A DNA stretch of 12,685 nt from an uncultured Eubacteriales bacterium (lineage in GTDB: Bacteria; Bacillota; Clostridia; Christensenellales; Borkfalkiaceae): positions 1 through 12,685 of the forward strand of contig URHP01000046.1 in assembly GCA_900547645.1 (NCBI GenBank), in the 5' to 3' direction. Of the stretch, positions 1 through 5,816 are shown piece by piece (the first letter of the stretch is position 1; every line of letters starts with the position of its first letter). The notes below the pieces were generated by a model. That model saw only the letters and a program-made list of their open reading frames with translations. It was not told the origin of the DNA and made no database searches. Made by a program: the position numbers and the translations under genes.

Positions 1-50
1 GGGACACCTTGATTAAAAGTCAAGTGCTCTGCCAACTGAGCTAATGGGCC
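1..50 (-). tRNA. tRNA-Lys (anticodon TTT), 3' part cut off by window edge
   Basis: The reverse strand gives an acceptor 5' arm GGCCCAT, a D-arm with AGCTCAGTTGGCAGAGC, and an anticodon stem-loop CTTGA-CTTTTAA-TCAAG with anticodon TTT. The variable loop begins (GGTGTCCC) and the window then ends, so the T-arm, the 3' acceptor strand and CCA are not visible. It is the last visible gene of the minus-strand tRNA cluster, 3 nt after tRNA-Gln. The pattern matches ordinary bacterial tRNA-Lys. Confidence 0.93.
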
Positions 51-53
51 GCG

Positions 54-129
54 TGGCTGGGGTGGCTGGATTTGAACCAACGAATGCCGGAATCAAAATC
101 CGGTGCCTTAACCTCTTGGCGACACCCCA
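54..129 (-). tRNA. tRNA-Gln (anticodon TTG)
   Basis: On the reverse strand the acceptor arms TGGGGTG and CACCCCA pair fully, followed by discriminator G and an encoded CCA. The anticodon stem-loop is CCGGA-TTTTGAT-TCCGG with anticodon TTG. The D-arm (GCCAAGAGGTTAAGGC) and T-loop (TTCAAAT) are canonical. It is the fourth gene of the Gly-Arg-His-Gln-Lys cluster. Confidence 0.97.
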
Positions 130-142
130 TTATTATCAAAAG

Positions 143-220
143 TGGGGCGGGCGACGAGAATCGAACTCACGACCTCCAGGGCCACAATCTGGCGCTCTAA
201 CCAACTGAGCTACACCCGCC
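143..220 (-). tRNA. tRNA-His (anticodon GTG)
   Basis: The reverse strand gives an eight-base acceptor 5' arm GGCGGGTG that pairs with CGCCCGCC. This includes the G-1:C73 pair that is the hallmark of tRNA-His, here genome-encoded, and CCA is encoded too. The anticodon loop is TTGTGGC (anticodon GTG). The anticodon stem is CCAGA/CCTGG, so the pair closing the loop is A31·C39 (C39 is position 180 on the plus strand) instead of the usual A-U. The T-stem has two G·U pairs next to the acceptor. Otherwise it is canonical. Confidence 0.96.
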
Positions 221-226
221 ATATAA

Positions 227-303
227 TGGTGCGCCTGAAGAGATTCGAACTCCTGACACACGGCTTAGAAGGCCGTTGCTCTATCCGACTGAGCTACAAG
301 CGC
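227..303 (-). tRNA. tRNA-Arg (anticodon TCT)
   Basis: On the reverse strand acceptor arms GCGCTTG and CAGGCGC pair, with discriminator A and an encoded CCA. The anticodon stem-loop is ACGGC-CTTCTAA-GCCGT, anticodon TCT, which reads AGA/AGG. D-arm and T-loop (TTCGAAT) are canonical. It is the second gene of the cluster, separated from tRNA-Gly by a 52-nt spacer (304-355) in which I see no further gene. Confidence 0.97.
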
Positions 304-355
304 ATGATGCTCACGCCTTTTCACGCAAGCGGACGCACTTTGCTTGTTTCGAAAA

Positions 356-429
356 TGGAGCGGGTGATGGGAATCGGACCCACGCGACCAGCTTGGAAGG
401 CTGGGATTCTACCATTGAACTACACCCGC
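356..429 (-). tRNA. tRNA-Gly (anticodon TCC)
   Basis: On the reverse strand acceptor arms GCGGGTG and CACCCGC pair, followed by discriminator T and an encoded CCA. The anticodon stem-loop is CCAGC-CTTCCAA-GCTGG with anticodon TCC. The short D-arm (GTTCAATGGTAGAAT) is typical of tRNA-Gly. It is the first gene of the minus-strand cluster, about 18 bp downstream of the promoter -10 box. Confidence 0.97.
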
Positions 430-447
430 ATTCGTCAGCGCTTGTAT

Positions 448-476
448 ATTCTACCAAAGATCAGTGGGAAAGTCAA
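448..476 (-). promoter_or_regulatory. Sigma-A type promoter of the tRNA cluster
   Basis: On the reverse strand TTGACT (471-476) and TAGAAT (448-453) are separated by exactly 17 nt. The bases just upstream of the -35 box (about 477-500) are runs of A, resembling an UP element as seen at strong stable-RNA promoters. The expected start lies a few bases before tRNA-Gly. No second promoter is visible between the tRNA genes, so this one probably drives all five. Confidence 0.8.
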
Positions 477-643
477 ATGTTTTTTTCGATTTTTCCCGAA
501 TTTTTTTACAAATTTACGTATTTTCCTGCACTATCTTTTTGCGAAAAAAAGTGGATGCGAAGGGCTGCATTTTAAAGGGATTATTTTCGTTTTTTGTCAT
601 ATTGGAACATTTTTGCGAAAGGGGTGAATTTCAGCCGGGATTT

Positions 644-673
644 TTGAACTTTGCCGTCCCGATGTGGTATAAT
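644..673 (+). promoter_or_regulatory. Promoter of the HAD phosphatase gene
   Basis: TTGAAC (644-649), an 18-nt spacer, then a perfect TATAAT (668-673). The bases TGG directly before the -10 box make it an extended -10 (TGn). It lies about 30 nt before the ATG at 706. The AT-rich stretch 480-640 between this promoter and the divergent tRNA promoter holds no gene. It contains an 11-nt direct repeat TTTTTGCGAAA at 536-546 and 610-620, of no evident function. Confidence 0.8.
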
Positions 674-705
674 ATGATTGAGAAAGAATATCGGGTGAAT
701 TCAGA

Positions 706-1530
706 ATGAAAACTTTGTTCGTGTCCGATCTGGACGGAACGCTGCTGACAAAGGAGGAACGGGTTTCGGCGTACAGTCTGGAACACCTCAATGCCCTGCT
801 GGCGCGGGGGATGCTGTTTACGTATGCCACCGCGCGCTCGGTCGGCAGTGCGGCGCGCGCGCTGCAGGGGCTGAACGTCGGATTGCCTGCCGTCTACTAT
901 AACGGCGGACTGATCTACGATCGCGCCGAAAAGCGGACGCTTCGTTTCAGCTGTTTTGACGATGCGCTCAAATCGCATGTCCTTTCGGTGCTCAGGGAGT
1001 ACGGCATCATGCCGCTTGTCTATGGTGCAAAGGAGCAGCGCGAATTTGTCGCATGGCGGCTCGGGCAGGAGACGTTCGGCATGAAGCGCTATCTGGAGCG
1101 CAGAAAGGGGGACAGCCGCCTTTTGTCTGCGCATTCCGACGCGGAGCTGCTTGCGGGCTATGTATTTTATTTCAAGTGCATCGGGCCCAAAGAGCAGGTC
1201 GAACGCGCATGGAACGTACTCAAATACGATCCCCGCGTCATCTGCATCTTTCATCAGGAGATGTATCAGAACGACTTCTGGATGGAAATTTCGCCGCATG
1301 ATGCGACAAAGGCGAATGCGGTCGCCTATCTGAAGACGCTGCTCGGGTGCGAGAAACTCGTCTGTTTCGGCGATACTTCCAACGATTCGGATATGTTCGA
1401 TGTCTGCGACGAAAAATATGCCGTCCGGAATGCGGACGACTGGCTCAAGGAGAAGGCGACGGGCGTCATCGGATTCTGCGAAGAGGACGGCGTCGCCAAG
1501 TGGCTGGATGAAAACGCTTTCCGCAGCTGA
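706..1530 (+). CDS. Cof-type HAD-IIB family phosphatase
   Basis: A 274-aa cytoplasmic hydrolase of the haloacid dehalogenase superfamily, subclass IIB (Cof/YidA/YbjI type). These enzymes dephosphorylate sugar phosphates, nucleotides or cofactor intermediates, and the substrate cannot be read from sequence. All four HAD motifs are visible: motif I DLDGT with nucleophile Asp8 and acid Asp10; motif II Thr42 in the TYATARS segment; motif III Lys202 in HDATKANAV; and motif IV GDTSNDSDM (222-230) with Mg-binding Asp223 and Asp227. The IIB cap lies between about residues 85 and 195. Length is normal for the family. The ATG at 706 is chosen because the protein begins with the expected beta-strand before motif I. 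The upstream ribosome site is weak. It has its own promoter at 644-673 and ends directly against the convergent gene at 1531. Confidence 0.92.
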   Translation: MKTLFVSDLDGTLLTKEERVSAYSLEHLNALLARGMLFTYATARSVGSAARALQGLNVGLPAVYYNGGLIYDRAEKRTLRFSCFDDALKSHVLSVLREYGIMPLVYGAKEQREFVAWRLGQETFGMKRYLERRKGDSRLLSAHSDAELLAGYVFYFKCIGPKEQVERAWNVLKYDPRVICIFHQEMYQNDFWMEISPHDATKANAVAYLKTLLGCEKLVCFGDTSNDSDMFDVCDEKYAVRNADDWLKEKATGVIGFCEEDGVAKWLDENAFRS

Positions 1531-1827
1531 TTACCAGATCAGGAAGATCCCGCGGAAGCCCAGATAAAAGCAATATACATTGATGACGGCAAGCAGGGGA
1601 AGCGCAAGCATCAGCACGCAGCTTTCCAGGCGGTATTTGAGCACGAACATCGTGGCGTAGACGGCGATCGCCCCGCCGAGGGCGGCGGCAAGCAGCAGTT
1701 TCCCGTCGCCCTCGCCCGCTTTCTTTTCGCCCGCTTCAAAGCCGTCCCGCTGCGTTTTGAGCAGGCGGAATCCATAGAAGTTCACGGCGAGGATATAGGT
1801 CGAGAGAAGGATCGTCAGTAAGATCAT
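1531..1827 (-). CDS. Small DUF1294-like membrane protein
   Basis: A 98-aa integral membrane protein with three predicted helices at about residues 1-22, 44-64 and 69-91. A charged loop (residues 23-43, rich in Lys, Glu and Gly) separates the first two. The N..GF.L...D start, the LLLAAALGGA segment and the hydrophobic LPLL..IN stretch resemble the DUF1294 family. The RHKT-type motif often seen there is replaced by KYRLES, so the assignment is tentative. Function is unknown. The stop codon abuts the stop of the HAD gene, so the two are convergent with no spacer. No Shine-Dalgarno sequence is visible before the ATG at 1827, and no convincing promoter lies in the 48 bp separating it from the divergent purH-like gene. 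The three-helix pattern and reading-frame length support a real gene. Confidence 0.7.
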   Translation of the reverse strand: MILLTILLSTYILAVNFYGFRLLKTQRDGFEAGEKKAGEGDGKLLLAAALGGAIAVYATMFVLKYRLESCVLMLALPLLAVINVYCFYLGFRGIFLIW

Positions 1828-1848
1828 ACCGCATACAGTATGTGCGGT
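1828..1848. promoter_or_regulatory. Inverted repeat between divergent genes (possible operator or hairpin)
   Basis: A near-palindrome with outer arms ACCGCA and TGCGGT, continued inward by a G·T pair and an A-T pair around a 5-nt centre. An alternative inner palindrome is CATAC-A-GTATG. It starts directly at the ATG of the minus-strand membrane protein and lies 27 bp before the purH-like ATG, so it could be a shared operator or an RNA hairpin affecting either start. No protein partner is identified. Confidence 0.35.
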
Positions 1849-1875
1849 TTGAAATATTTTTCAGGCGGATGGACT

Positions 1876-2739
1876 ATGAAGGCAAAGAAAAGAGCGTATG
1901 TGAGCGTCTACAATAAGGAGCGCATCGTGGAATTCTGCCGGTATCTCGTGGAATACGGCTATGAGATCATCGCGACGGAAGGCACGTGCAGAACGCTCCG
2001 CGAAGCCGGCATCGCGGCGCTTTCCGCGCATGAACTGACGGGATATCCCGAGCCGCTCGGCGGCAAAGTGCGCGCCATGCATCCCGCCGTCTATACGGGG
2101 ATCATTGCCAACCGGCTCACGCCCGAACAGTTCAAGGAGCTCGGGCGCGCCAAAGCAAAGGTGTTTCCCATCGAACTTGTCGTCGTCAATCTCTATCCGT
2201 TCCGGGAGGACATGGAAGCGGGCGTTCCGTTTGAAGAGGCTGCGGAACATATCGACGTGGGCGGCGTCGCACTGCTCGATGCGGCGGCGCGCAACTTTAT
2301 GCATACCGTCGCTGTCTGCGATCCCGACGATTACGACAGGGTGTTGTGCGATCTCGCCGCAGGCGCGATCCCGGAAGACGAGCGCCGCTACCTCATGTAC
2401 AAGGCATTTTCCTATACCGCTTCCTATGATGCGCTGGTGGCGCAGTATCTTTCCTATCAGCTGAAAATTTCCTTCCCCAAGACGCTCACCGTCACCTATG
2501 AAAAGACGCAGGATATGCTTTACGGCGAAAATCCGCACCAACGCGCTGCGGTCTACCGCGAACCGCTGCTGAAGGAGGGCTCTATCGCCCGCGCCAGGCA
2601 GCTTGCGGGGGCTACGCTTACCTATAATAATATTCACGATGCGAACGCGGCGCTCGAACTCATCAAGGAGTTTGACGAACCTGCCGTCGTCGCCTGCAAA
2701 CATGCCGTGCAGCGCGGGGACGGGTGCCGATCTGTATGA
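1876..2739 (+). CDS. purH: purH-like gene, N-terminal part (frame-interrupted): IMP cyclohydrolase domain and start of AICAR transformylase domain
   Basis: Reads as the first about 277 residues of bifunctional AICAR transformylase / IMP cyclohydrolase (last two steps of purine synthesis), plus ten out-of-frame residues to a stop. The start at 1876 (MKAKKRAYVSV) is preferred over 1840 because it fits the family start RALISV and follows a purine-rich GGCGGATGG. Residues 1-140 are the MGS-like cyclohydrolase domain (GYEIIATEGT, LVVVNLYPF, IDVGG). Residues 195-277 start the transformylase domain (YGENPHQ 216-222, LTYNNIHDANAALEL, catalytic pair K275-H276). Positions normally Lys in cyclohydrolase motifs VKTLHP and AAAKN are Arg here (VRAMHP, AAARN), and STGGT is ATEGT. 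The frame breaks just after KHA (2704-2706), and the rest of the protein continues in the +1 frame at 2705-3406. It is a true pseudogene, a sequencing or assembly error, or two separate polypeptides; I consider the first two likelier. Confidence 0.8.
   Translation: MKAKKRAYVSVYNKERIVEFCRYLVEYGYEIIATEGTCRTLREAGIAALSAHELTGYPEPLGGKVRAMHPAVYTGIIANRLTPEQFKELGRAKAKVFPIELVVVNLYPFREDMEAGVPFEEAAEHIDVGGVALLDAAARNFMHTVAVCDPDDYDRVLCDLAAGAIPEDERRYLMYKAFSYTASYDALVAQYLSYQLKISFPKTLTVTYEKTQDMLYGENPHQRAAVYREPLLKEGSIARARQLAGATLTYNNIHDANAALELIKEFDEPAVVACKHAVQRGDGCRSV
2700..2717 (+). other. Frameshift site in purH at the KHxNPCG motif (about 5 nt missing)
   Basis: The family motif is K-H-A-N-P-C-G. Here the upstream frame gives K-H-A (2698-2706) and the downstream frame gives P-C-S-A-G-T-G starting at 2705. 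Encoding H-A-N-P-C needs 15 nt from 2701, but only 10 (CATGCCGTGC) are present, so about 5 nt, probably the Asn codon and part of its neighbours, are missing. There is no homopolymer run or slippery heptamer at the site. A +1 ribosomal shift would still leave the motif two residues short, which argues against programmed frameshifting. Confidence 0.8.
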
Positions 2740-3406
2740 AGCGTTCGAGCGCGCTGCGGACGCCGATCCGCTCCGGTTCCGCGGCGGGATCCTTGCGGTC
2801 AACGGAGTCGTGGATGCGCGCATTGCGGCGCGCTTCCGCGATATGGGCGCCGAGGCGGTGGTCGCCGTCGGCTTCACGCCCGAAGCCATGGCGGAACTGC
2901 GTTTCAACAAGGCGCTGATCCTTTTGGAAATGCCCGATATCCGCAGCAAAGTGCAGTTTTCGACGTTCGATATGAAGAAGATCTACGGCGGCTTGCTCGT
3001 TCAGACGTACGATACGTCTCTGTTTGAAAACGCCGCATGCGTTACGGCGCGCAAGCCGTCCGAAGATGAGATGCGCGCGCTGGAATTCAATTATAAGGTC
3101 GCAAAACATGCGCATTCGAGCGCGGTCGTCATAGGGACCGGAAACGCCACCTGCGGGATCGGAACGGGACAGACCAACCGGATGCTTGCGCTTCGTTTTG
3201 CGCTTTCTCTCGCCGGAGAGAAGGCAAGGGGCGCGGTGCTCGCTTCCGATGCGGGGCTTCTGACTTCGGAGAGCCTGGAAGAATGCAGGGAAGCCGGCAT
3301 TACGGCGATCGTACAGACGGGCATTCCCGACAGTAAGATCGTGCGCCTCTGCGATCAGTACGGCATTGCCGTGCTTTGTTCGGAGGAACGCCATTTCAAG
3401 GCATAA
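2702..3406 (+). CDS. purH: purH-like gene, C-terminal part (frame-interrupted): AICAR transformylase domain
   Basis: About 233 residues continue the transformylase domain in the +1 frame from the PCSAGTG segment (2705) to a stop at 3404-3406. Recognisable blocks in order are: GGILAVNGVVDA; VVAVGFTPEAM; the KIYGGLLVQTYD segment; YKVAKHAHSSAVV; CGIGTGQTNR; ASDAGLLTSESLEECREAGITAIVQTG; and the terminal ERHFKA, equivalent to the usual RHFRH end. Compared with typical PurH, SNA is SSA and the normally conserved DAFFPF is DAGLLT, so this is a divergent member. The ATG at 2702 is in frame but has no ribosome site, so independent translation is doubtful, and the longer in-frame ATG at 2603 would add out-of-frame residues. 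It ends 2 nt before the serine dehydratase ATG, which suggests one transcript. Confidence 0.75.
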   Translation: MPCSAGTGADLYEAFERAADADPLRFRGGILAVNGVVDARIAARFRDMGAEAVVAVGFTPEAMAELRFNKALILLEMPDIRSKVQFSTFDMKKIYGGLLVQTYDTSLFENAACVTARKPSEDEMRALEFNYKVAKHAHSSAVVIGTGNATCGIGTGQTNRMLALRFALSLAGEKARGAVLASDAGLLTSESLEECREAGITAIVQTGIPDSKIVRLCDQYGIAVLCSEERHFKA

Positions 3407-3408
3407 CG

Positions 3409-4605
3409 ATGCAGTCGCTCAGGGAATTATTCAAGATCGGAAGGGGACCTTCCAGCTCGCATACCATGGGGCCGGAACGTGCCGCCAAGGACTTTTTATC
3501 GCGGTATCCGGCAGCGGCGGGATACCGCGTCGTGCTGTACGGCTCGCTGGCGCGTACGGGACGCGGGCATCTGACGGACCGCGCGCTGCTTTCCGTGCTG
3601 CCGGAAGACAGAACACAGATCCGATTCGATTGCTCGGACCGTCCTTTGGAGCATCCCAATACGCTGGAGATCGCCGCAGTCGGAGCACAGGGAGAAACGC
3701 TCGGCTCGGTGGTCTATCTCTCCGTCGGCGGCGGAACGATCCGCGAGGCGGGCGTTCCTGCGGCACAGGCGGACGAAATGTATCCCTTCCGCAACTTTGC
3801 GGAGATCAGGGCTTACTGCGAGCGGGAGAGGATCGGGCTGGGCAATGTTGCGTTCCGCTTTGAAGACGCGGGATTTGAAGCGTATCTTGCCTCTGTCTGG
3901 GAGAGCATGAAGGAGACGGTGGAACGCGGTCTGTGCCGTGAGGGGCTGCTCCCCGGGAAGCTGCGCATGGAGCGCAAGGCGCCCACGCTCTACCGTTCAT
4001 TTTACAGGGACCGCAAGGACGATAAGCGCCTGATCTGCAGTTATGCCTATGCAACGGCAGAGGAGAACGCGAGCGGCGGCGTGGTCGTCACCGCGCCCAC
4101 CTGCGGGGCGAGCGGCGTCTTGCCCGCTGTGCTGCTCTATTTGCAGAACAAACTCGATCTGTCGGACGACACGGTGCTCGGCGCGCTTGCCGCGGCGGGG
4201 ATGGTAGGGAACGTCGTCAAGACGAACGCTTCCGTCAGCGGCGCGGAGGCGGGCTGTCAGGCGGAGATCGGCACGGCGACCTCTATGGCGGCTGCCGCGG
4301 TCTGCAGTATTTTCGGTCAGTCGCTGGAAACGACGGAATATGCCGCAGAGATCGCTCTGGAGCATCAGCTCGGGCTGACCTGCGATCCCGTCTGCGGGTA
4401 TGTCCAGATCCCCTGCATCGAACGCAACGCCGTCGCCGCCCTGCGTGCGCTGGACAGCGCGGATCTCGCCGAAGTCCTTTCCGGGACGCGTAAAATCTCC
4501 TTCGATCTGATCGTGAAGACCATGTATGAGACGGGCAGGGACCTCGACGCGCGCTATCGCGAGACGGGCGAAGGCGGACTTGCGTCCGGATATAAAATTT
4601 GCTGA
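3409..4605 (+). CDS. sdaA: L-serine dehydratase, iron-sulfur dependent, single chain
   Basis: A 398-aa cytoplasmic [4Fe-4S] enzyme that deaminates L-serine to pyruvate and ammonia. The beta-type domain comes first (FKIGRGPSSSHTMGP, residues 8-22; about 1-150) and the alpha-type catalytic domain follows (TAPTCGASGV 228-237; SGAEAGCQAE 277-286), as in fused single-chain enzymes, unlike the two-subunit Bacillus type. Likely cluster ligands are Cys283, Cys325 and Cys336. The last residue is Cys398. The spacings 42, 11 and 62 equal, as I recall it, those of Cys343, 385, 396 and 458 in the Legionella enzyme, whose terminal cysteine caps the cluster. The protein is shorter than the roughly 455-aa enterobacterial type, mostly in the N-terminal half. 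The start at 3409 fits the family start and lies 2 nt after the purH-like stop. The ribosome site (AAGG) is weak, so translational coupling is likely. Confidence 0.93.
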   Translation: MQSLRELFKIGRGPSSSHTMGPERAAKDFLSRYPAAAGYRVVLYGSLARTGRGHLTDRALLSVLPEDRTQIRFDCSDRPLEHPNTLEIAAVGAQGETLGSVVYLSVGGGTIREAGVPAAQADEMYPFRNFAEIRAYCERERIGLGNVAFRFEDAGFEAYLASVWESMKETVERGLCREGLLPGKLRMERKAPTLYRSFYRDRKDDKRLICSYAYATAEENASGGVVVTAPTCGASGVLPAVLLYLQNKLDLSDDTVLGALAAAGMVGNVVKTNASVSGAEAGCQAEIGTATSMAAAAVCSIFGQSLETTEYAAEIALEHQLGLTCDPVCGYVQIPCIERNAVAALRALDSADLAEVLSGTRKISFDLIVKTMYETGRDLDARYRETGEGGLASGYKIC

Positions 4606-4633
4606 AAAAAAGAACCCGCCAGGGTTCTTTTTT
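4605..4633. terminator. Bidirectional rho-independent terminator
   Basis: A-run (4605-4611), stem GAACCC (4612-4617), loop GCCA, stem GGGTTC (4622-4627), then six T. The A and T runs make it work in both directions. It separates the plus-strand purH-sda unit from the minus-strand TSCPD gene, whose stop is at 4648-4650. Confidence 0.92.
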
Positions 4634-4647
4634 GCGTATCGGGGGAG

Positions 4648-4914
4648 TTATGCGTTTGTCTTGGCGCGGGCTTCCGCAGTGTAGGGTTCCAGTGCCTGTG
4701 CGAGCTGGTCGGGACAGGAAGTGTTCTGCTTGCAGCGGATGCCTTTCAGAAGGGAAACGACCTCGTCGGGCGTCTTTCCCTCTACAAGACGGCTGATGCC
4801 CTGCAGATTGCCGCTGCAGCCGCCGATGAACTTGACGTTGTGGATCTTGTTGTCGTCGTCAAGTTCGAAAATGATCTGTTTGGAGCAAGTGCCTTTTGTC
4901 GAATAAGTGACCAT
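4648..4914 (-). CDS. TSCPD domain-containing protein, TIGR03905 family
   Basis: An 88-aa protein of the TIGR03905 family, related to the C-terminal TSCPD region of class II ribonucleotide reductases. The family is common in clostridia and its role is not established. Four cysteines are visible at residues 10, 33, 61 and 67, and the name-giving TSCPD is at 65-69. Other family blocks are HNVKFIGGCSGNLQGIS (25-41) and GIRCKQNTSCPDQLA (58-72). The four cysteines suggest metal binding or redox chemistry (inference). The start has a good ribosome site (GAGG, 7-8 nt upstream). It follows the DUF4364 gene after 25 nt and is probably co-transcribed with it. The bidirectional terminator follows. Confidence 0.93.
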   Translation of the reverse strand: MVTYSTKGTCSKQIIFELDDDNKIHNVKFIGGCSGNLQGISRLVEGKTPDEVVSLLKGIRCKQNTSCPDQLAQALEPYTAEARAKTNA

Positions 4915-4939
4915 ATGTTACCTCGTTTTGTCCTGTCGT

Positions 4940-5464
4940 TCAATCTACAAGCGTCTCGTAAACAACGGAATACAGATCGGACGCCTTGTCCTCCCATTTC
5001 TTGTAGATCATGTTGGCGGTTTTTTTGTCGGGAACGACAAATTTCAGTTCCAGCATCGGCTGAACTGCCGCCAGGATCTTCAGATTGACGGTATAGGTGC
5101 CGTCCTTGTTCTGATAGTAATCCGACTTGCACTCCTGCCGCGTGCGGAATTTTGCGCCGTTGAGTTTGATATAGCGCGAGATCTCTTCCCGCGCGCTTCG
5201 CGGAATGCTGATATAATAATTGGCGAGCGCTTCCCTTCCTTCCGTCGTGATGGTGTAAAGGGGATCGTCGCCGCTCGGAATGTCGCAGATAAAGCCGTCT
5301 TTTTTCAGCTTGTGAATGAGCACGGTGCAGTCCATATAGTTGAGCCAGTCGTTGGACGAAGTGCACATATCCACAAGCGTCCGTTCCGAGAGGGGGCTCT
5401 CCATTTTGTCGAACACGAACAGCAGTATGAGCTTGTTGACCGATGTTTCACCTTTGACCTGCAT
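4940..5464 (-). CDS. DUF4364 family protein (winged-helix-like regulator)
   Basis: A 174-aa protein matching the clostridial DUF4364 family. The N-terminal half (about residues 8-85: NKLILLFVFDKMESPLSE, then LIHKLKKDGFICD and PLYTITTEGREAL) looks like a winged helix-turn-helix similar to PadR/MarR-type folds. The C-terminal half (about 90-174) is a mixed alpha/beta domain ending in IYKKWEDKASDLY. The ATG at 5464 has AAGGA 10 nt upstream. Its targets are unknown. It lies between the HPr-like gene, from which a hairpin separates it, and the TSCPD gene downstream. No separate promoter is convincing in the 90 bp before it, so read-through from the HPr promoter is possible. Confidence 0.88.
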   Translation of the reverse strand: MQVKGETSVNKLILLFVFDKMESPLSERTLVDMCTSSNDWLNYMDCTVLIHKLKKDGFICDIPSGDDPLYTITTEGREALANYYISIPRSAREEISRYIKLNGAKFRTRQECKSDYYQNKDGTYTVNLKILAAVQPMLELKFVVPDKKTANMIYKKWEDKASDLYSVVYETLVD

Positions 5465-5489
5465 GGCGCGTCATCCTTCGCTGTAGAAA

Positions 5490-5532
5490 TTCACAAAAGA
5501 ACAAATGAGCCGCTCATGCATGCGAGCGGCTC
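5490..5532 (-). terminator. Hairpin after HPr-like gene, probable (leaky) terminator
   Basis: A perfect 9-bp stem GAGCCGCTC / GAGCGGCTC (5507-5515 and 5524-5532) around an 8-nt loop. On the minus strand it is followed by ATTTGTTCTTTTGTG, a T-rich but interrupted tail, so termination may be partial and some transcripts may continue into DUF4364. Confidence 0.7.
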
Positions 5533-5554
5533 GGCTTTGTCCGGTCGTCGGAAG

Positions 5555-5782
5555 TTACTTCGCAAATTTCGCGAGCTTTGCGATGACGTCCTCGCAGTTG
5601 TCGCTGTAGATTTCCACCGTGAGCGGCTTGGAAAGGTCGAGGCTGAAGATGCCGAGAATGGACTTCGCGTCAACGACGTACTTCCCGCTCTTGAGCAGGA
5701 TCTCGCAGTCACAGTTCTGCGTGATCGCGACAAATTCCTTCACGCGCTGCGCCATTTCCAGAGAGATCGTCATGGATTTCAT
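5555..5782 (-). CDS. HPr-like protein lacking the active-site histidine
   Basis: A 75-aa protein with the HPr fold signature in its second half, VVDAKSILGIFSLDL (36-50), equivalent to the HPr segment around regulatory Ser46; Ser41 is kept. The PTS phosphorylation motif GxHARPA is absent. By hand alignment the residue facing His15 is Met10 (ISLEMAQRV), so it cannot accept phosphate from enzyme I in the usual way. Similar His-less HPr-like proteins are common in clostridia, and Bacillus Crh offers a regulatory precedent. A regulatory role through the serine site is inference. The ATG at 5782 has GGAGGG 9 nt upstream, and it has its own promoter (5817-5845). It is divergent from the 241-aa gene and followed by a hairpin. 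Confidence 0.87.
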   Translation of the reverse strand: MKSMTISLEMAQRVKEFVAITQNCDCEILLKSGKYVVDAKSILGIFSLDLSKPLTVEIYSDNCEDVIAKLAKFAK

Positions 5783-5816
5783 AATTGCATACCCTCCAAA
5801 TCAATTCGTTTCTCAC

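Noticed and set aside
536..620. Two copies of TTTTTGCGAAA in the tRNA-HAD intergenic region
   Set aside because: Short, only two copies, in very AT-rich DNA; chance is an adequate explanation.
142..627. Open reading frames across the tRNA cluster
   Set aside because: They read through the antisense of well-formed tRNA genes and encode no recognisable protein.
1831..1842. CATAnnnTA motifs on both strands between the divergent genes
   Set aside because: They arise from the palindrome itself (CATAC-A-GTATG) and lack a matching upstream element at the proper distance.
2700..2717. Programmed ribosomal frameshifting to make full-length PurH
   Set aside because: There is no slippery heptamer or stimulatory element by eye, and a +1 shift would still leave the catalytic motif two residues short.
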